DNA of 64,000 nt, from contig NZ_JAGFPK010000001.1 in NCBI RefSeq assembly GCF_017599385.1, forward strand, positions 1,727,399 through 1,791,398, read 5' to 3'. Shown here piece by piece: positions 1 through 10,262 of this stretch. The stretch's first letter is position 1. Each line of letters starts with the position of its first letter. The notes beneath the pieces are model-generated. The model ran no database searches, was not told the DNA's origin, and saw nothing but the letters and a program-made list of their open reading frames with translations. Both the position numbers and the translations under genes were made by a program. Origin of the DNA: Ciceribacter sp. L1K22 (GTDB taxonomy: Bacteria > Pseudomonadota > Alphaproteobacteria > Rhizobiales > Rhizobiaceae).

Positions 1-92
1 ACGGCTCGTTGCAACTCTTCTTTCGGCTTGCCGACCTTCGGGTCAATCAAGAGTGCCGCCCGGCATTTTTAACGCAAGCAGGGATGGATATG

Positions 93-458
93 ATGACTGA
101 AGTGCTCAGCTCCTACATTCCGATCGCAATCTTTATCGGCATTTCCCTGGTGATTGGAATAGCGCTGCTGATTGCGCCGTTCGCCGTTGCCTTCAAGGCG
201 CCCGATTCGGAAAAGCTTTCGGCCTACGAGTGCGGCTTCAATGCGTTCGACGATGCCCGCATGAAGTTCGACATTCGATTCTACCTTGTGTCGATTCTGT
301 TCATCATCTTCGATCTTGAAGTCGCCTTCCTCTTTCCCTGGGCAGTGTCCTTTGGCGAAATCGGCTGGTTTGGTTTCTGGTCGATGATGGTCTTCCTTGC
401 CGTTCTCACCATCGGCTTTATTTACGAGTGGAAGAAGGGAGCGCTGGAATGGGAATGA
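93..458 (+). CDS. nuoA: NADH-quinone oxidoreductase subunit A
   Basis: Small membrane subunit of respiratory complex I, part of the quinone-proximal proton-pumping arm. The 121-residue product has three hydrophobic segments (about 8-30, 63-85, 90-112) and the family signature KLSAYECGF followed by [10 protein letters not shown], which belongs to the conserved loop containing the Cys of subunit ND3. ATG codons lie in frame at 84, 90 and 93. I chose 93 because it gives the usual length and has an AGGGA stretch about 8 nt upstream. First gene of a 14-subunit nuo operon; it overlaps nuoB by 10 bp. The upstream promoter lies largely outside the window. Confidence 0.96.
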   Translation: MTEVLSSYIPIAIFIGISLVIGIALLIAPFAVAFKAPDSEKLSAYECGFNAFDDARMKFDIRFYLVSILFIIFDLEVAFLFPWAVSFGEIGWFGFWSMMVFLAVLTIGFIYEWKKGALEWE

Positions 459-1030
459 CCGCTTCGGGCACAACAATGGTCGCGCCGCAGCCGAAGGGGA
501 TTATCGATCCCAACACCGGCAAACCGATTGGATCGGATGACGCATTCTTCGGCGAGATCAATAACGAACTGGCCGACAAGGGGTTCCTTGTTACCTCCAC
601 CGATGAACTCATCAACTGGGCTCGCACCGGCTCGCTGATGTGGATGACGTTCGGTCTCGCATGTTGCGCGGTGGAAATGATGCAGTTGTCCATGCCGCGC
701 TACGACGTCGAGCGCTTCGGTTTTGCTCCGCGCGCTTCGCCGCGCCAGTCCGATGTGATGATCGTCGCCGGCACGCTGACCAACAAGATGGCGCCCGCGC
801 TCCGCAAGGTCTACGACCAGATGCCGGAGCCGCGTTACGTCATCTCGATGGGGTCGTGCGCGAATGGTGGCGGTTACTATCACTATTCCTATTCGGTCGT
901 GCGCGGCTGCGATCGCGTCGTGCCGGTGGACATCTACGTTCCAGGCTGTCCCCCCACGGCGGAAGCCCTCCTTTACGGGGTGCTTCTGCTGCAGAAGAAG
1001 ATCCGCCGCACCGGCACGATCGAGCGCTAA
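449..1030 (+). CDS. nuoB: NADH-quinone oxidoreductase subunit B
   Basis: Peripheral-arm subunit that carries the terminal Fe-S cluster N2, which reduces quinone. The 193-residue product shows the cluster ligands in [18 protein letters not shown] and [11 protein letters not shown], in the expected order and spacing. The ATG at 449 has a purine-rich AGAAGGGAG about 8 nt upstream and overlaps the end of nuoA; an ATG at 455 that overlaps the nuoA stop is the alternative. An in-frame GTG at 428 would add seven residues and looks less likely. Length matches rhizobial NuoB. Confidence 0.97.
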   Translation: MGMTASGTTMVAPQPKGIIDPNTGKPIGSDDAFFGEINNELADKGFLVTSTDELINWARTGSLMWMTFGLACCAVEMMQLSMPRYDVERFGFAPRASPRQSDVMIVAGTLTNKMAPALRKVYDQMPEPRYVISMGSCANGGGYYHYSYSVVRGCDRVVPVDIYVPGCPPTAEALLYGVLLLQKKIRRTGTIER

Positions 1031-1048
1031 GGGAAGGGACTGACCGAT

Positions 1049-1651
1049 ATGAGCGAAGCCCTGAACGAGCTTGCCTCCTACCTGCAGGAAGTGCGCGGCA
1101 GCCTGATGACCTCTGCGGAGGTGAAGTTTGGTGAACTGACTCTGACCGCGACCGCCGACAAGGTGATCGCGCTTCTGACCTTCCTGCGCGACGACGTGCA
1201 GTGTGGATTCGTCAATCTGATCGACATTTGCGGTGTCGATTATCCGAAGCGTGAAGATCGCTTCGACGTGGTCTACCATCTTTTGTCGCCGCGCCAGAAT
1301 TTGCGCATCCGCGTCAAGGTTCCGACCTCCGAAGACAAGCCGGTGCCGTCCGCCTGTCCGGTGTTTCCGGGTGCCGACTGGTTCGAACGCGAAGCCTGGG
1401 ACATGTACGGCATCATGTTCACCGAACACCCGGACCTGCGCCGCATCCTGACGGACTATGGTTTCGAGGGGCACCCCCTGCGCAAGGATTTCCCAACGAC
1501 GGGCTTCGTAGAGGTTCGTTATGACGACGCCGCCAAGCGCGTTATTTATGAGCCTGTCGAGTTGAAGCAGGAATTCCGTAATTTCGACTTCCTCTCGCCC
1601 TGGGAAGGCACGGACTACGTGCTGCCCGGTGACGAAAAAGCGGCCAAGTGA
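1049..1651 (+). CDS. nuoC: NADH-quinone oxidoreductase subunit C
   Basis: Hydrophilic connecting subunit of complex I (30 kDa subunit family). The 200-residue product has the family signature with [19 protein letters not shown] near residues 114-134, followed by [14 protein letters not shown]. It is a separate gene here, not fused to nuoD as in Escherichia coli, which is usual for alphaproteobacteria and mitochondria. It lies 18 bp after nuoB and 17 bp before nuoD, so it is certainly cotranscribed. Confidence 0.97.
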   Translation: MSEALNELASYLQEVRGSLMTSAEVKFGELTLTATADKVIALLTFLRDDVQCGFVNLIDICGVDYPKREDRFDVVYHLLSPRQNLRIRVKVPTSEDKPVPSACPVFPGADWFEREAWDMYGIMFTEHPDLRRILTDYGFEGHPLRKDFPTTGFVEVRYDDAAKRVIYEPVELKQEFRNFDFLSPWEGTDYVLPGDEKAAK

Positions 1652-1668
1652 GCGGAAGGGCAGGGACC

Positions 1669-2859
1669 ATGACTGAACACAACGTCCGCAACTTCAACAT
1701 CAACTTCGGCCCGCAACACCCGGCGGCGCACGGCGTTCTACGCTTGGTTCTTGAACTCGACGGCGAAATCGTCGAACGCGTCGATCCCCACATCGGCCTG
1801 CTGCATCGCGGCACCGAAAAGCTGATCGAGACGAAGACCTATCTGCAGGCTCTGCCGTACTTCGATCGCCTCGACTACGTCGCGCCGATGAACCAGGAGC
1901 ATGCTTATTCGCTCGCCGTCGAGAAGCTTCTCGGCATCGAGATCCCGATTCGTGGCCAGTTGATCCGGGTGCTTTACTCGGAAATCGGCCGTATCCTGTC
2001 GCACCTTCTCAACGTCACCACTCAGGCGATGGACGTAGGCGCGCTCACACCGCCGCTATGGGGCTTCGAAGAGCGTGAAAAACTCATGGTCTTCTATGAG
2101 CGTGCGTCGGGCTCTCGCATGCATGCGGCCTATGTTCGTCCGGGCGGAGTGCATCAGGATCTTCCGCCGGAGTTGGTCGAGGATATTGGCAAGTGGTGCG
2201 ACGAGTTCCCTGCCAAACTTGACGACATCGAGGGCCTTCTGACCGATAACCGTATTTTCAAGCAGCGAAACGTCGACATTGGGGTCGTGTCTCTTGAAGA
2301 TTGCTGGGCCTGGGGTTTCTCCGGCGTGATGGTTCGCGGTTCGGGCGCTGCCTGGGACCTTCGCCGTTCGCAGCCCTACGAGTGCTATTCCGAACTCGAT
2401 TTCGATATCCCCGTCGGAAAGAACGGCGACTGCTATGATCGCTATCTCATCCGCATGATCGAAATGCGCGAGTCGGTGAAGATCATGAAGCAGTGCGTGA
2501 ATCGTCTACTTGGCGACGCGCGCGTCGGGCCGTTTTCATCACTCGATGGCAAGGTCGTTCCGCCGAAGCGCGGCGAGATGAAGCGCTCGATGGAAGGCCT
2601 GATCCACCACTTCAAACTCTACACCGAAGGCTACCACGTGCCTGCCGGCGAGGTTTATGCCGCTGTTGAAGCCCCGAAGGGCGAGTTCGGCGTGTACTTG
2701 GTGTCGGACGGGACAAACAAGCCGTATCGCTGCAAGATCCGCGCTCCGGGTTATGCCCACCTCCAGGCCATGGATTTCATGTGCCGGGGGCACCAGCTCG
2801 CCGACGTATCGGCGGTTCTTGGCTCGCTCGACATCGTGTTCGGAGAGGTGGATCGCTGA
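1669..2859 (+). CDS. nuoD: NADH-quinone oxidoreductase subunit D
   Basis: 49 kDa subunit of complex I, which with NuoB forms the quinone-binding site. It is descended from the large subunit of NiFe hydrogenases. The 396-residue product starts [20 protein letters not shown]; the GPQHPAAHG loop contributes to the quinone pocket, and the C-terminus DIVFGEVDR is characteristic. ATG 1669 is preceded by GGAAGGGCAGGGA. An in-frame GTG at 1648 inside the end of nuoC would add seven residues and is unlikely. The stop overlaps the next start as TGATG. Confidence 0.97.
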   Translation: MTEHNVRNFNINFGPQHPAAHGVLRLVLELDGEIVERVDPHIGLLHRGTEKLIETKTYLQALPYFDRLDYVAPMNQEHAYSLAVEKLLGIEIPIRGQLIRVLYSEIGRILSHLLNVTTQAMDVGALTPPLWGFEEREKLMVFYERASGSRMHAAYVRPGGVHQDLPPELVEDIGKWCDEFPAKLDDIEGLLTDNRIFKQRNVDIGVVSLEDCWAWGFSGVMVRGSGAAWDLRRSQPYECYSELDFDIPVGKNGDCYDRYLIRMIEMRESVKIMKQCVNRLLGDARVGPFSSLDGKVVPPKRGEMKRSMEGLIHHFKLYTEGYHVPAGEVYAAVEAPKGEFGVYLVSDGTNKPYRCKIRAPGYAHLQAMDFMCRGHQLADVSAVLGSLDIVFGEVDR

Positions 2860-3101
2860 TGCGCGTGGCGGCCCTGACGTTAGCAGTCTGCCTTGCCGCG
2901 AGCGCCGCGCTCGCGCAGGCCGTCAGCGGCTCGTCGGTGTCGTCCAGCGCTACGATGGCCACTCTGCTGGCCGACGGCTACGAGATCAAGGCCGCGGTGC
3001 CAAACGGCTCCAGCTTCGTCGTGTTTCTGCAGAAAGACAAGTCTGCCTATGCCTGCGAGTTCAACTCGGTAACGAGCTCGCGGTGCAGGTCCATAAACTA
3101 G
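2859..3101 (+). CDS. Small exported protein between nuoD and nuoE
   Basis: An 80-residue protein whose ATG overlaps the nuoD stop (TGATG), so translation is probably coupled. The N-terminus [20 protein letters not shown] is a clear Sec signal peptide with an ALA-Q type cleavage site. The mature part of about 60 residues is Ser/Ala-rich and carries two Cys (YACEFNS and SSRCRS) that could form a disulfide in the periplasm. It has no motif I recognise and no known complex I role. Small exported proteins at this position in rhizobial nuo operons suggest it is a real gene, but whether it touches complex I is unknown. Confidence 0.8.
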   Translation: MRVAALTLAVCLAASAALAQAVSGSSVSSSATMATLLADGYEIKAAVPNGSSFVVFLQKDKSAYACEFNSVTSSRCRSIN

Positions 3102-3118
3102 AATAAGGCTCAAGAAGA

Positions 3119-4282
3119 ATGTCCGTTCGTCGACTAGCCGAAGATCAGGTCCAGCCCGCCGGTTTTGCCTTCAGCGCGGAGAATGCAGCCTGGGCGGAAG
3201 CCACAATTCGCAAGTACCCCGAAGGCCGCGAGCAATCGGCGGTAATCCCGCTTCTGATGCGGGCGCAGGAACAGCAGGGCTGGGTTTCGCGCGCGGCGAT
3301 CGAGTTCGTCGCCGAAAAGCTCGGGATGCCTTACATTCGCGTGCTTGAAGTCGCGACATTTTATACGCAGTTCCAGCTGAAGCCGGTTGGTACGCGTGCC
3401 CACGTACAGGTGTGCGGAACCACGCCCTGCATGCTGCGCGGCGCAGAAGACCTCATCAATGTCTGCAAGAAGAAGATCCACCATGATCCCTTCGAGCTGA
3501 ACGCGGATGGAACATTGTCCTGGGAAGAGGTCGAGTGTCAGGGCGCCTGCGTCAATGCGCCGATGGTGATGATATTCAAGGACAGCTATGAGGACCTGAC
3601 GGCCGAACAGCTCGAAGACATCATTGACAAGTTCCAGGCAGGCAAGGGAGCCGAGGTGAAGCCGGGCCCTCAGACGGACCGCATCTACTCGGCGCCCGCC
3701 GGTGGATTGACGTCGCTTCTCGAGGCCGACAAGCCGGTCTCGGCGAAACGCAAGGAAACGCCGGCGCCGGCCGCTGCTGTTCCGCCGGCCAACGCCGCCA
3801 AGCCTGTTACGCTGGCAGAAGAAACCAATCCGGCGCTGAAGACGCCAGCCGATGGCAAGTCCGCAACGCCATCCGGCCCCGCTGCCAAGCCCGCGCGCAA
3901 GGCGACGAAGCCGGCCAGCGACGAGGTTACTGGGCCGATATCCAATACGGCCGCCGCTGATTCCGCCGGTAAGGCCGCGAAGCCCGCCCAACCATCGCTG
4001 GATGACAAAAATCGCCCCGCTGGCATCGAAAAGCCCGCGTCTCCGGACGACCTCAAGCTTATCTCGGGCGTCGGTCCGAAGATCGAGGGCATCCTCCACG
4101 AGCTTGGCATCTATACTTTTGCGCAGGTGGCGGGTTGGAAGAAGGCCGAGCGCGAATGGGTCGATAGCTACCTGAAATTCTCCGGTCGGATCGAGCGGGA
4201 TGACTGGGTCAAGCAGGCGAAGGTCCTCGCCAAGGGCGGCGAGGCCGAATACATCAAGGTCTTCGGCAAGAAGCCGCGTTGA
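3119..4282 (+). CDS. nuoE: NADH-quinone oxidoreductase subunit E with C-terminal helix-hairpin-helix extension
   Basis: 24 kDa subunit of the NADH-oxidising module, binding the 2Fe-2S cluster N1a. Residues 1-170 are the thioredoxin-like domain with ligands in CGTTPC and [10 protein letters not shown]. The protein is 387 residues, about twice the basic family length: residues about 175-305 are an Ala/Pro/Lys-rich linker, and residues 308-387 form a compact domain with a helix-hairpin-helix motif ([15 protein letters not shown]) and the block [13 protein letters not shown]. The same domain ends the protein encoded at 5623-6270. The extension is not needed for cluster binding; its role is unknown. 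Starts 17 bp after the small exported gene. Confidence 0.95.
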   Translation: MSVRRLAEDQVQPAGFAFSAENAAWAEATIRKYPEGREQSAVIPLLMRAQEQQGWVSRAAIEFVAEKLGMPYIRVLEVATFYTQFQLKPVGTRAHVQVCGTTPCMLRGAEDLINVCKKKIHHDPFELNADGTLSWEEVECQGACVNAPMVMIFKDSYEDLTAEQLEDIIDKFQAGKGAEVKPGPQTDRIYSAPAGGLTSLLEADKPVSAKRKETPAPAAAVPPANAAKPVTLAEETNPALKTPADGKSATPSGPAAKPARKATKPASDEVTGPISNTAAADSAGKAAKPAQPSLDDKNRPAGIEKPASPDDLKLISGVGPKIEGILHELGIYTFAQVAGWKKAEREWVDSYLKFSGRIERDDWVKQAKVLAKGGEAEYIKVFGKKPR

Positions 4283-4295
4283 GAGGTAGATGGAT

Positions 4296-5600
4296 ATGTT
4301 GAAGGATCAGGATCGTATCTTTACCAATATCTACGGCCTCAAGGACAAATCCCTGAAAGGCGCCATGGCGCGCGGCCATTGGGATGGTACCAAGCAGCTT
4401 CTCGAGAAGGGTCGCGACTGGATTATCAACGAGGTCAAGGCCTCGGGTCTGCGGGGTCGCGGCGGCGCGGGCTTCCCGACCGGTCTGAAGTGGTCCTTCA
4501 TGCCGAAGGAATCCGATGGCCGTCCGCATTATCTCGTCGTCAATGCTGACGAATCGGAGCCCGGCACCTGCAAGGACCGTGATATCATGCGCCACGATCC
4601 GCATACCCTGATCGAGGGCTGCGTGATCGCGTCCTTCGCGATGGGTGCTCACCATGCCTACATTTACGTACGCGGTGAATTTATGCGCGAGCGCGAGGCG
4701 CTCCAGGCCGCGATCGACGAATGCTATGACTATGGCCTTCTGGGCAAGAACAACAAGCTCGGCTACGACATCGACATCATCGTGCATCACGGTGCAGGCG
4801 CCTACATATGCGGTGAGGAAACTGCGCTGCTCGAAAGCCTGGAAGGCAAGAAGGGCCAGCCGCGTCTGAAGCCGCCGTTCCCGGCGAACATGGGTCTCTA
4901 CGGCTGTCCGACGACGGTCAATAACGTTGAGTCGATCGCCGTGACCCCGACGATCCTGCGTCGTGGCGCCGGTTGGTATTCGAGCTTCGGCCGGGCCAAC
5001 AATGCCGGCACCAAACTTTATTCGATCTCCGGACATGTCAATCGGCCGTGCACCGTCGAGGAAGCCATGTCGATCCCGTTCCACGAACTGATCGAGAAGC
5101 ACTGCGGCGGCATCCGTGGCGGCTGGGACAATCTGTTGGCTGTCATTCCCGGTGGATCCTCGGTTCCCTGCGTGCCGGGCGACCAGATGAAGGACGCCAT
5201 CATGGACTATGACGGCCTGCGCGAGCTGGGATCCGGTCTCGGCACGGCTGCCGTCATCGTCATGGACAAGTCGACCGACATCGTGAAGGCGATCTGGCGT
5301 CTGTCGGCTTTCTACAAGCACGAGAGCTGCGGCCAGTGCACGCCTTGCCGCGAAGGCACGGGCTGGATGATGCGCGTCATGGAGCGCATGGTGAAGGGCA
5401 ATGCGCAGAAGCGCGAGATTGACATGCTGTTCCAGGTGACCAAGCAGGTCGAGGGCCACACGATCTGCGCTCTCGGCGACGCGGCAGCCTGGCCGATCCA
5501 GGGTCTCATCAAGCATTTCCGTCCGGAAATGGAGGCTCGTATCGATCAGTATACACGTAACGCCATGGCGCATGGCGTGGTGATGGAAGCAGCCGAATAG
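4296..5600 (+). CDS. nuoF: NADH-quinone oxidoreductase subunit F
   Basis: 51 kDa subunit that binds NADH, FMN and the 4Fe-4S cluster N3. The 434-residue product has the glycine-rich nucleotide loop [13 protein letters not shown], the FMN-site segment [16 protein letters not shown], and cluster ligands in [11 protein letters not shown] plus the downstream Cys in [11 protein letters not shown] codons occur at 4290 and 4296. The second is preferred because GAGAGG then lies at proper spacing and the length equals rhizobial homologues. It is 13 bp downstream of nuoE and forms the electron-input module with NuoE and NuoG. Confidence 0.97.
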   Translation: MLKDQDRIFTNIYGLKDKSLKGAMARGHWDGTKQLLEKGRDWIINEVKASGLRGRGGAGFPTGLKWSFMPKESDGRPHYLVVNADESEPGTCKDRDIMRHDPHTLIEGCVIASFAMGAHHAYIYVRGEFMREREALQAAIDECYDYGLLGKNNKLGYDIDIIVHHGAGAYICGEETALLESLEGKKGQPRLKPPFPANMGLYGCPTTVNNVESIAVTPTILRRGAGWYSSFGRANNAGTKLYSISGHVNRPCTVEEAMSIPFHELIEKHCGGIRGGWDNLLAVIPGGSSVPCVPGDQMKDAIMDYDGLRELGSGLGTAAVIVMDKSTDIVKAIWRLSAFYKHESCGQCTPCREGTGWMMRVMERMVKGNAQKREIDMLFQVTKQVEGHTICALGDAAAWPIQGLIKHFRPEMEARIDQYTRNAMAHGVVMEAAE

Positions 5601-5622
5601 GCTAGGCCGATAGGGCGGGCAA

Positions 5623-6270
5623 ATGGGCAAGGCGAAGGACAGAAGCGGGGAGGGACGACCGGTCGAACCGGTTGACGCTTCTCGTGCGCCCGACGCTCTG
5701 CCGGAGATGGCAGCGCTTCCGCTCCACCCGCTTCTGGCTCACCCGACGGCCGCCTTCATGGCGGCGACGGCCGTGGGTTTCGGCGTGGCAAGCCAGTTGG
5801 CAGGTGTCATGCTCGGGGCGTTCCAGAGTGCCGTCGATGCCAGCAACCGGGCGGCGCGTGATGCCAATCCTTATGATCAGCCTGAGGCTGAAGCTCGGAC
5901 GCTCTCGCGCGAACAGGAACGGGTTGAGGCGCAGCCGGAGACTGAGACTGAGATAGTCAGAGCTAAGACTGTCTCGCCAAAGGCAGCGGCAGGAAAGACG
6001 GCGGCAAAGACCTCGTCCAAGCCTGTAGCGAAACCAAAGGCCGTTGCGAGACGCAAGGCGACCAGACCGGACGATTTGAAAAAGATCGCCGGTATCGGCC
6101 CGAAAGCCGAGCAGGTATTGAATGCTCGGGGCATGGTTCGGTACGCGGACATCGCGGCATTGACCGAAGCAGAGGCGGCGCGTCTCGACAGCGAGCTCGG
6201 CTTCGGCGGCAGGATCGGCCGGGACGACTGGGTTGGTCAGGCCAAGACATTGGCGGGTGGAAAGCCATGA
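5623..6270 (+). CDS. Helix-hairpin-helix protein of the nuo operon, paralogue of the NuoE tail
   Basis: A 215-residue protein between nuoF and nuoG. Residues 1-60 include a hydrophobic stretch (LLAHPTAAFMAATAVGFGVA) that could be a membrane or amphipathic segment. Residues about 75-147 are charged and Ala/Lys-rich. Residues 148-215 form the same helix-hairpin-helix domain that ends NuoE (PDDLKKIAGIGPKAEQVL and GRIGRDDWVGQAK). By hand alignment about 35 of 66 positions are identical to NuoE without a gap. A phasin-like N-terminus is conceivable but unproven. The start has GGGCGGGC upstream. Its position implies a role linked to complex I assembly or stability, which is inference. Confidence 0.85.
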   Translation: MGKAKDRSGEGRPVEPVDASRAPDALPEMAALPLHPLLAHPTAAFMAATAVGFGVASQLAGVMLGAFQSAVDASNRAARDANPYDQPEAEARTLSREQERVEAQPETETEIVRAKTVSPKAAAGKTAAKTSSKPVAKPKAVARRKATRPDDLKKIAGIGPKAEQVLNARGMVRYADIAALTEAEAARLDSELGFGGRIGRDDWVGQAKTLAGGKP

Positions 6271-6431
6271 TGGTGGACACCGGCAGGAAAGAATTAGGAG
6301 CTCAAACGTCTGCGGACCTGAAAAACAGAGTATTCGCAGGAGTTTGGCTCGGAGAATTGAACAAACACGGCAACGGCGGGCGGTCAGAGGATCGCGCGCA
6401 GCTGTCCTCCCGGCAGTCGCGGTGTGCGTGA
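6267..6431 (+). CDS. Possible small gene upstream of nuoG
   Basis: A 54-codon reading frame whose ATG overlaps the stop of the preceding gene (ATGA) and which ends 15 bp before nuoG, filling what would otherwise be a 176 bp gap in a tight operon. The product is polar and basic with no signal peptide or membrane segment. A GGTGGAAAG lies just upstream of the start. It contains a TTA codon, rare in this GC-rich background, and I recognise no family, so it may be chance. Coupling geometry is the only positive evidence. Confidence 0.3.
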   Translation: MMVDTGRKELGAQTSADLKNRVFAGVWLGELNKHGNGGRSEDRAQLSSRQSRCA

Positions 6432-6446
6432 GACAGGAAGGCGAAT

Positions 6447-8528
6447 ATGGCAAAGCTGAAGGTCGACGGTAAGGAAATCGAGGTTCCGGATCATTTCACG
6501 CTGCTGCAGGCGTGTGAGGAGGCCGGTGCCGAGGTTCCGCGTTTCTGTTTCCATGAGCGGCTTTCGGTCGCCGGCAACTGCCGTATGTGTCTGGTCGAGG
6601 TAAAGGGCGGCCCGCCAAAGCCGGCTGCTTCCTGCGCCATGGGCGTGCGTGATATTCGCGGCGGCCCGAACGGCGAATTGCCGGAGGTCTACACCAACAC
6701 GCCGATGGTCAAGAAGGCCCGTGAAGGCGTGATGGAGTTCCTGCTGATCAACCACCCGCTGGATTGCCCGATCTGCGACCAGGGTGGTGAATGCGACCTC
6801 CAGGACCAGGCGATGGCCTTCGGTATCGATAGCTCCCGCTATACCGAGAACAAGCGCGCCGTCGAGGACAAGTATATCGGCCCGCTGGTCAAGACCGTGA
6901 TGAACCGCTGCATCCACTGCACGCGTTGCGTCCGCTTCACCACCGAAGTCGCTGGCATCGCCGAACTTGGTCTGATCGGCCGCGGCGAAGATGCCGAAAT
7001 CACCACCTATCTTGAGCAGGCGATGACGTCGGAACTGCAGGGGAACGTTGTCGACCTTTGCCCGGTCGGCGCGCTGACCTCCAAGCCGTTCGCGTTCACC
7101 GCCCGGCCGTGGGAACTCGGCAAGACCGAATCGATCGACGTCATGGACGCACTCGGTTCGGCGATCCGTGTCGACACCCGCGGTCGCGAAGTGATGCGCA
7201 TCATGCCGCGCGTCAACGAGGAGATCAACGAAGAGTGGATCTCCGACAAGAGCCGCTTCGTCTGGGACGGCCTGAAGACGCAGCGCCTCGACCGGCCTTA
7301 CGTCCGCAAGGGCGGCAAGCTGCAGCCGGCCACCTGGGGCGAGGCGTTTGCGGCGATCAAGTCTGCCGTCGCAGCGACTTCAGGATCGAAGATTGCCGCC
7401 GTTGCCGGCGATATGGCTTCGGTCGAGGAAATGTATGCGCTGAAGGAACTGCTGGCCGCGCTCGGCTCGACCAGCATTGACTGCCGCCAGGACGGAACGC
7501 TTGTCGATCCGTCGCTCGGTCGCGCCAGCTATCTGTTCAATCCGACGATCGCCGGTATCGAGTCTGCCGATGCGCTGCTGATCATCGGCTCCAATCCGCG
7601 CTTCGAGGCGGCTGTTCTCAACGCCCGCATTCGCAAGCGCTGGCGCCGTGGTGGCTTCCCGATCGGCGTGATCGGTGAAGGCGGCGAACTGCGCTACGAA
7701 TACGAATATCTCGGCGCAGGCGCGGATACGCTGTCCGCTGTCGTCGGCGGCAAGAACAGCTTCGCCGAAAAGCTCCAGGCCGCCCAGCGTCCTCTGATCA
7801 TCGTCGGCCAAGGTGCGCTAACGGGTGAGGATGGCGCGGCGGTTCTTGCCAATGCCGCGAAGCTCGCTCAGTCCGTTGGCGCCGTTGCCGAAGGCTGGAA
7901 CGGTTTCGCCGTCCTGCACACCGCAGCCTCCCGCGTTGGCGGGCTTGATCTTGGCTTCGTCCCGGGCGAGGGCGGTCTGACCGCGGCCGACGCGCTTGCC
8001 TCGTCCGATGTGCTCTTGCTGCTCGGTGCCGATGAACTCGACTTTTCGAAGAAGGGTGCGAAGTTCACCGTATATATCGGCAGCCACGGCGACGCCGGCG
8101 CACACAACGCCGACGTCATCCTTCCTGGCGCTGCCTACACAGAGAAGTCGGGCACTTGGGTCAACACCGAAGGTCGCGTCCAGATGGGCAACCGCGCCGG
8201 TTTCGCACCCGGCGAGGCCCGCGAGGATTGGGCGATCATCCGTGCACTTTCGGACGTGCTCGGGAAAAAATTGCCCTTTGATTCGCTCGGCGCGCTGCGT
8301 GCAACGCTGTACGCGAAGTACCCGCATTTCGCCGAGTTGGACGAAATCGCTGCCGGCAATTCCGGGGATATTGCCGCACTTGCGAAAAAAGCCGGGAAGT
8401 TGGGCAAATCCGGATTTGCGTCTCCGGTAAAAGACTTCTATTTGACGAACCCGATAGCACGCGCTTCGGCCGTCATGGCCGAATGCTCGGCTCTGGCGCG
8501 GAACAATTTCAAGGCTGCGGCGGAATAA
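6447..8528 (+). CDS. nuoG: NADH-quinone oxidoreductase subunit G
   Basis: 75 kDa subunit of complex I, carrying several Fe-S clusters that pass electrons from the flavin towards NuoB. The 693-residue product starts with a ferredoxin domain (ligands in RFCFHERLSVAGNCRMC and SCAMG), then the His-Cys segment HPLDCPICDQGGECDLQDQ, then a 4Fe-4S motif CIHCTRCVRF. From about residue 220 it is a molybdopterin-oxidoreductase-like domain that binds no cofactor in this family. The Leu/Lys-rich C-terminus ends about 12 bp before nuoH. Confidence 0.97.
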   Translation: MAKLKVDGKEIEVPDHFTLLQACEEAGAEVPRFCFHERLSVAGNCRMCLVEVKGGPPKPAASCAMGVRDIRGGPNGELPEVYTNTPMVKKAREGVMEFLLINHPLDCPICDQGGECDLQDQAMAFGIDSSRYTENKRAVEDKYIGPLVKTVMNRCIHCTRCVRFTTEVAGIAELGLIGRGEDAEITTYLEQAMTSELQGNVVDLCPVGALTSKPFAFTARPWELGKTESIDVMDALGSAIRVDTRGREVMRIMPRVNEEINEEWISDKSRFVWDGLKTQRLDRPYVRKGGKLQPATWGEAFAAIKSAVAATSGSKIAAVAGDMASVEEMYALKELLAALGSTSIDCRQDGTLVDPSLGRASYLFNPTIAGIESADALLIIGSNPRFEAAVLNARIRKRWRRGGFPIGVIGEGGELRYEYEYLGAGADTLSAVVGGKNSFAEKLQAAQRPLIIVGQGALTGEDGAAVLANAAKLAQSVGAVAEGWNGFAVLHTAASRVGGLDLGFVPGEGGLTAADALASSDVLLLLGADELDFSKKGAKFTVYIGSHGDAGAHNADVILPGAAYTEKSGTWVNTEGRVQMGNRAGFAPGEAREDWAIIRALSDVLGKKLPFDSLGALRATLYAKYPHFAELDEIAAGNSGDIAALAKKAGKLGKSGFASPVKDFYLTNPIARASAVMAECSALARNNFKAAAE

Positions 8529-8540
8529 GGGCAGGGGATT

Positions 8541-9584
8541 ATGGACTCGTTCGTTTCAACCTATCTCTGGCCGGCGCTGATCATGGTGGGGCAGTCTGTC
8601 CTTCTGCTCGTCTGTCTGCTGGTTTTCATCGCCTACATCCTGCTTGCGGACCGCAAGATCTGGGCGGCGGTGCAACTGCGTCGCGGCCCGAACGTTGTCG
8701 GTCCCTTCGGCCTGTTCCAGTCCTTTGCCGACCTTTTGAAGTTCGTCTTCAAGGAGCCGATCATTCCGGCGGGCGCAAACAAGGGCGTATTCCTGCTGGC
8801 TCCGCTCGTTGCCGTGACACTGGCGCTCGCGACCTGGGCCGTGATCCCGCTCTCCGATGGCTGGGTAATCGCCAACATCAACGTCGGCATCCTGTACGTC
8901 TTCGCCATTTCCTCGCTTGAGGTTTACGGCATCATCATGGGCGGTTGGGCGTCGAACTCGAAATACCCGTTCCTCGGCGCGCTTCGCTCCGCCGCGCAGA
9001 TGGTATCCTATGAAGTGTCGATCGGCTTCGTTATCGTGACCGTCCTGCTTTGCGTTGGGTCGCTGAACCTGACCGATATCGTGAACGCGCAGAGCGACGG
9101 CCTCGGCACCATGCTCGGCCTGCCGGCCTCGTTCCTCGACTGGCATTGGCTTGCGCTATTCCCGATGTTCATCATTTTCTTCATTTCGGCTTTGGCCGAA
9201 ACGAACCGCCCGCCCTTCGACCTTCCGGAAGCGGAATCCGAACTCGTTGCCGGCTTCATGGTCGAGTATGGCTCGACCCCCTACATGATGTTCATGCTCG
9301 GCGAATATGCTGCCATCTGTTTGATGTGCGCGCTGACGACGATCCTCTTCCTCGGCGGCTGGCTGCCTCCGGTTGATATCGCGATCCTCAACTGGGTCCC
9401 CGGCATCATCTGGTTCGTGCTCAAGGCGTCGCTCGTGTTCTTCATGTTCGCGATGGTGAAGGCCTTCGTCCCGCGCTACCGCTATGACCAACTGATGCGT
9501 CTCGGCTGGAAGGTCTTCCTTCCGCTGTCTCTCGCCATGGTCGTCATTGTTGCATTCGTGCTGAAACTGGCGGGTTGGGCTTGA
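8541..9584 (+). CDS. nuoH: NADH-quinone oxidoreductase subunit H
   Basis: Membrane subunit (ND1 family) at the junction of the two arms of complex I, contributing to the quinone chamber. The 347-residue product has about eight hydrophobic helices and the conserved sequences [34 protein letters not shown] (the acidic loop facing the quinone site) and [17 protein letters not shown]. An AGGGGA lies just before the ATG. It is followed after 40 bp by nuoI. Confidence 0.97.
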   Translation: MDSFVSTYLWPALIMVGQSVLLLVCLLVFIAYILLADRKIWAAVQLRRGPNVVGPFGLFQSFADLLKFVFKEPIIPAGANKGVFLLAPLVAVTLALATWAVIPLSDGWVIANINVGILYVFAISSLEVYGIIMGGWASNSKYPFLGALRSAAQMVSYEVSIGFVIVTVLLCVGSLNLTDIVNAQSDGLGTMLGLPASFLDWHWLALFPMFIIFFISALAETNRPPFDLPEAESELVAGFMVEYGSTPYMMFMLGEYAAICLMCALTTILFLGGWLPPVDIAILNWVPGIIWFVLKASLVFFMFAMVKAFVPRYRYDQLMRLGWKVFLPLSLAMVVIVAFVLKLAGWA

Positions 9585-9624
9585 TCATGGCCCACCTGTC
9601 GATCAGCGGATTTGGAGGTTGAAG

Positions 9625-10116
9625 ATGGCTGGTGTTGCTCAGGCTATCAATTCCCTGTTCCTGAAGGAGTTCGTCGGCGCCTTCTTCCTGTCGATGCGCT
9701 ACTTCTTTACGCCCAAGGCGACGATCAACTACCCGTTCGAGAAGGGTCCGGTTTCGCCGCGCTTCCGTGGCGAACACGCACTGCGCCGCTATCCGAATGG
9801 CGAGGAGCGTTGCATCGCCTGCAAGCTCTGCGAGGCGATCTGTCCTGCCCAGGCCATTACCATTGAGGCGGGGCCTCGCAGGAACGACGGCACCCGCCGT
9901 ACTGTCCGTTACGATATCGACATGGTGAAGTGCATTTACTGCGGCTTCTGCCAGGAAGCCTGCCCGGTCGATGCGATCGTGGAAGGTCCGAATTTCGAAT
10001 TCGCGACGGAAACACGCGAAGAACTCTACTTCAACAAGGAGCGGCTCCTGGAGAACGGGGACCGTTGGGAGCGGGAAATCGCGCGTAACATCGCGATGGA
10101 CGCCCCGTATCGCTGA
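9625..10116 (+). CDS. nuoI: NADH-quinone oxidoreductase subunit I
   Basis: Peripheral subunit (TYKY family) with two 4Fe-4S clusters, N6a and N6b, relaying electrons to N2 in NuoB. The 163-residue product has two ferredoxin motifs, [12 protein letters not shown] and [12 protein letters not shown]. The C-terminus NIAMDAPYR is typical. ATG 9625 follows GGAGG at good spacing; a TTG at 9619 would add two residues. A 146 bp gap without an obvious gene follows before nuoJ, the largest gap among the core subunits. Confidence 0.97.
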   Translation: MAGVAQAINSLFLKEFVGAFFLSMRYFFTPKATINYPFEKGPVSPRFRGEHALRRYPNGEERCIACKLCEAICPAQAITIEAGPRRNDGTRRTVRYDIDMVKCIYCGFCQEACPVDAIVEGPNFEFATETREELYFNKERLLENGDRWEREIARNIAMDAPYR

Positions 10117-10262
10117 TAATTCAGCGAAACCGTCCTGGCGCTGAAGCGGCGGGTCGGAACTTGGAACCGAGGCACCCGGCCGTTGGGGATAGCGGCTTTG
10201 GGACGCCAGTCGGATCGCGGCACCTCCTCGCCGCATCCGGGGGAAGATGAAAAGGCACGACG

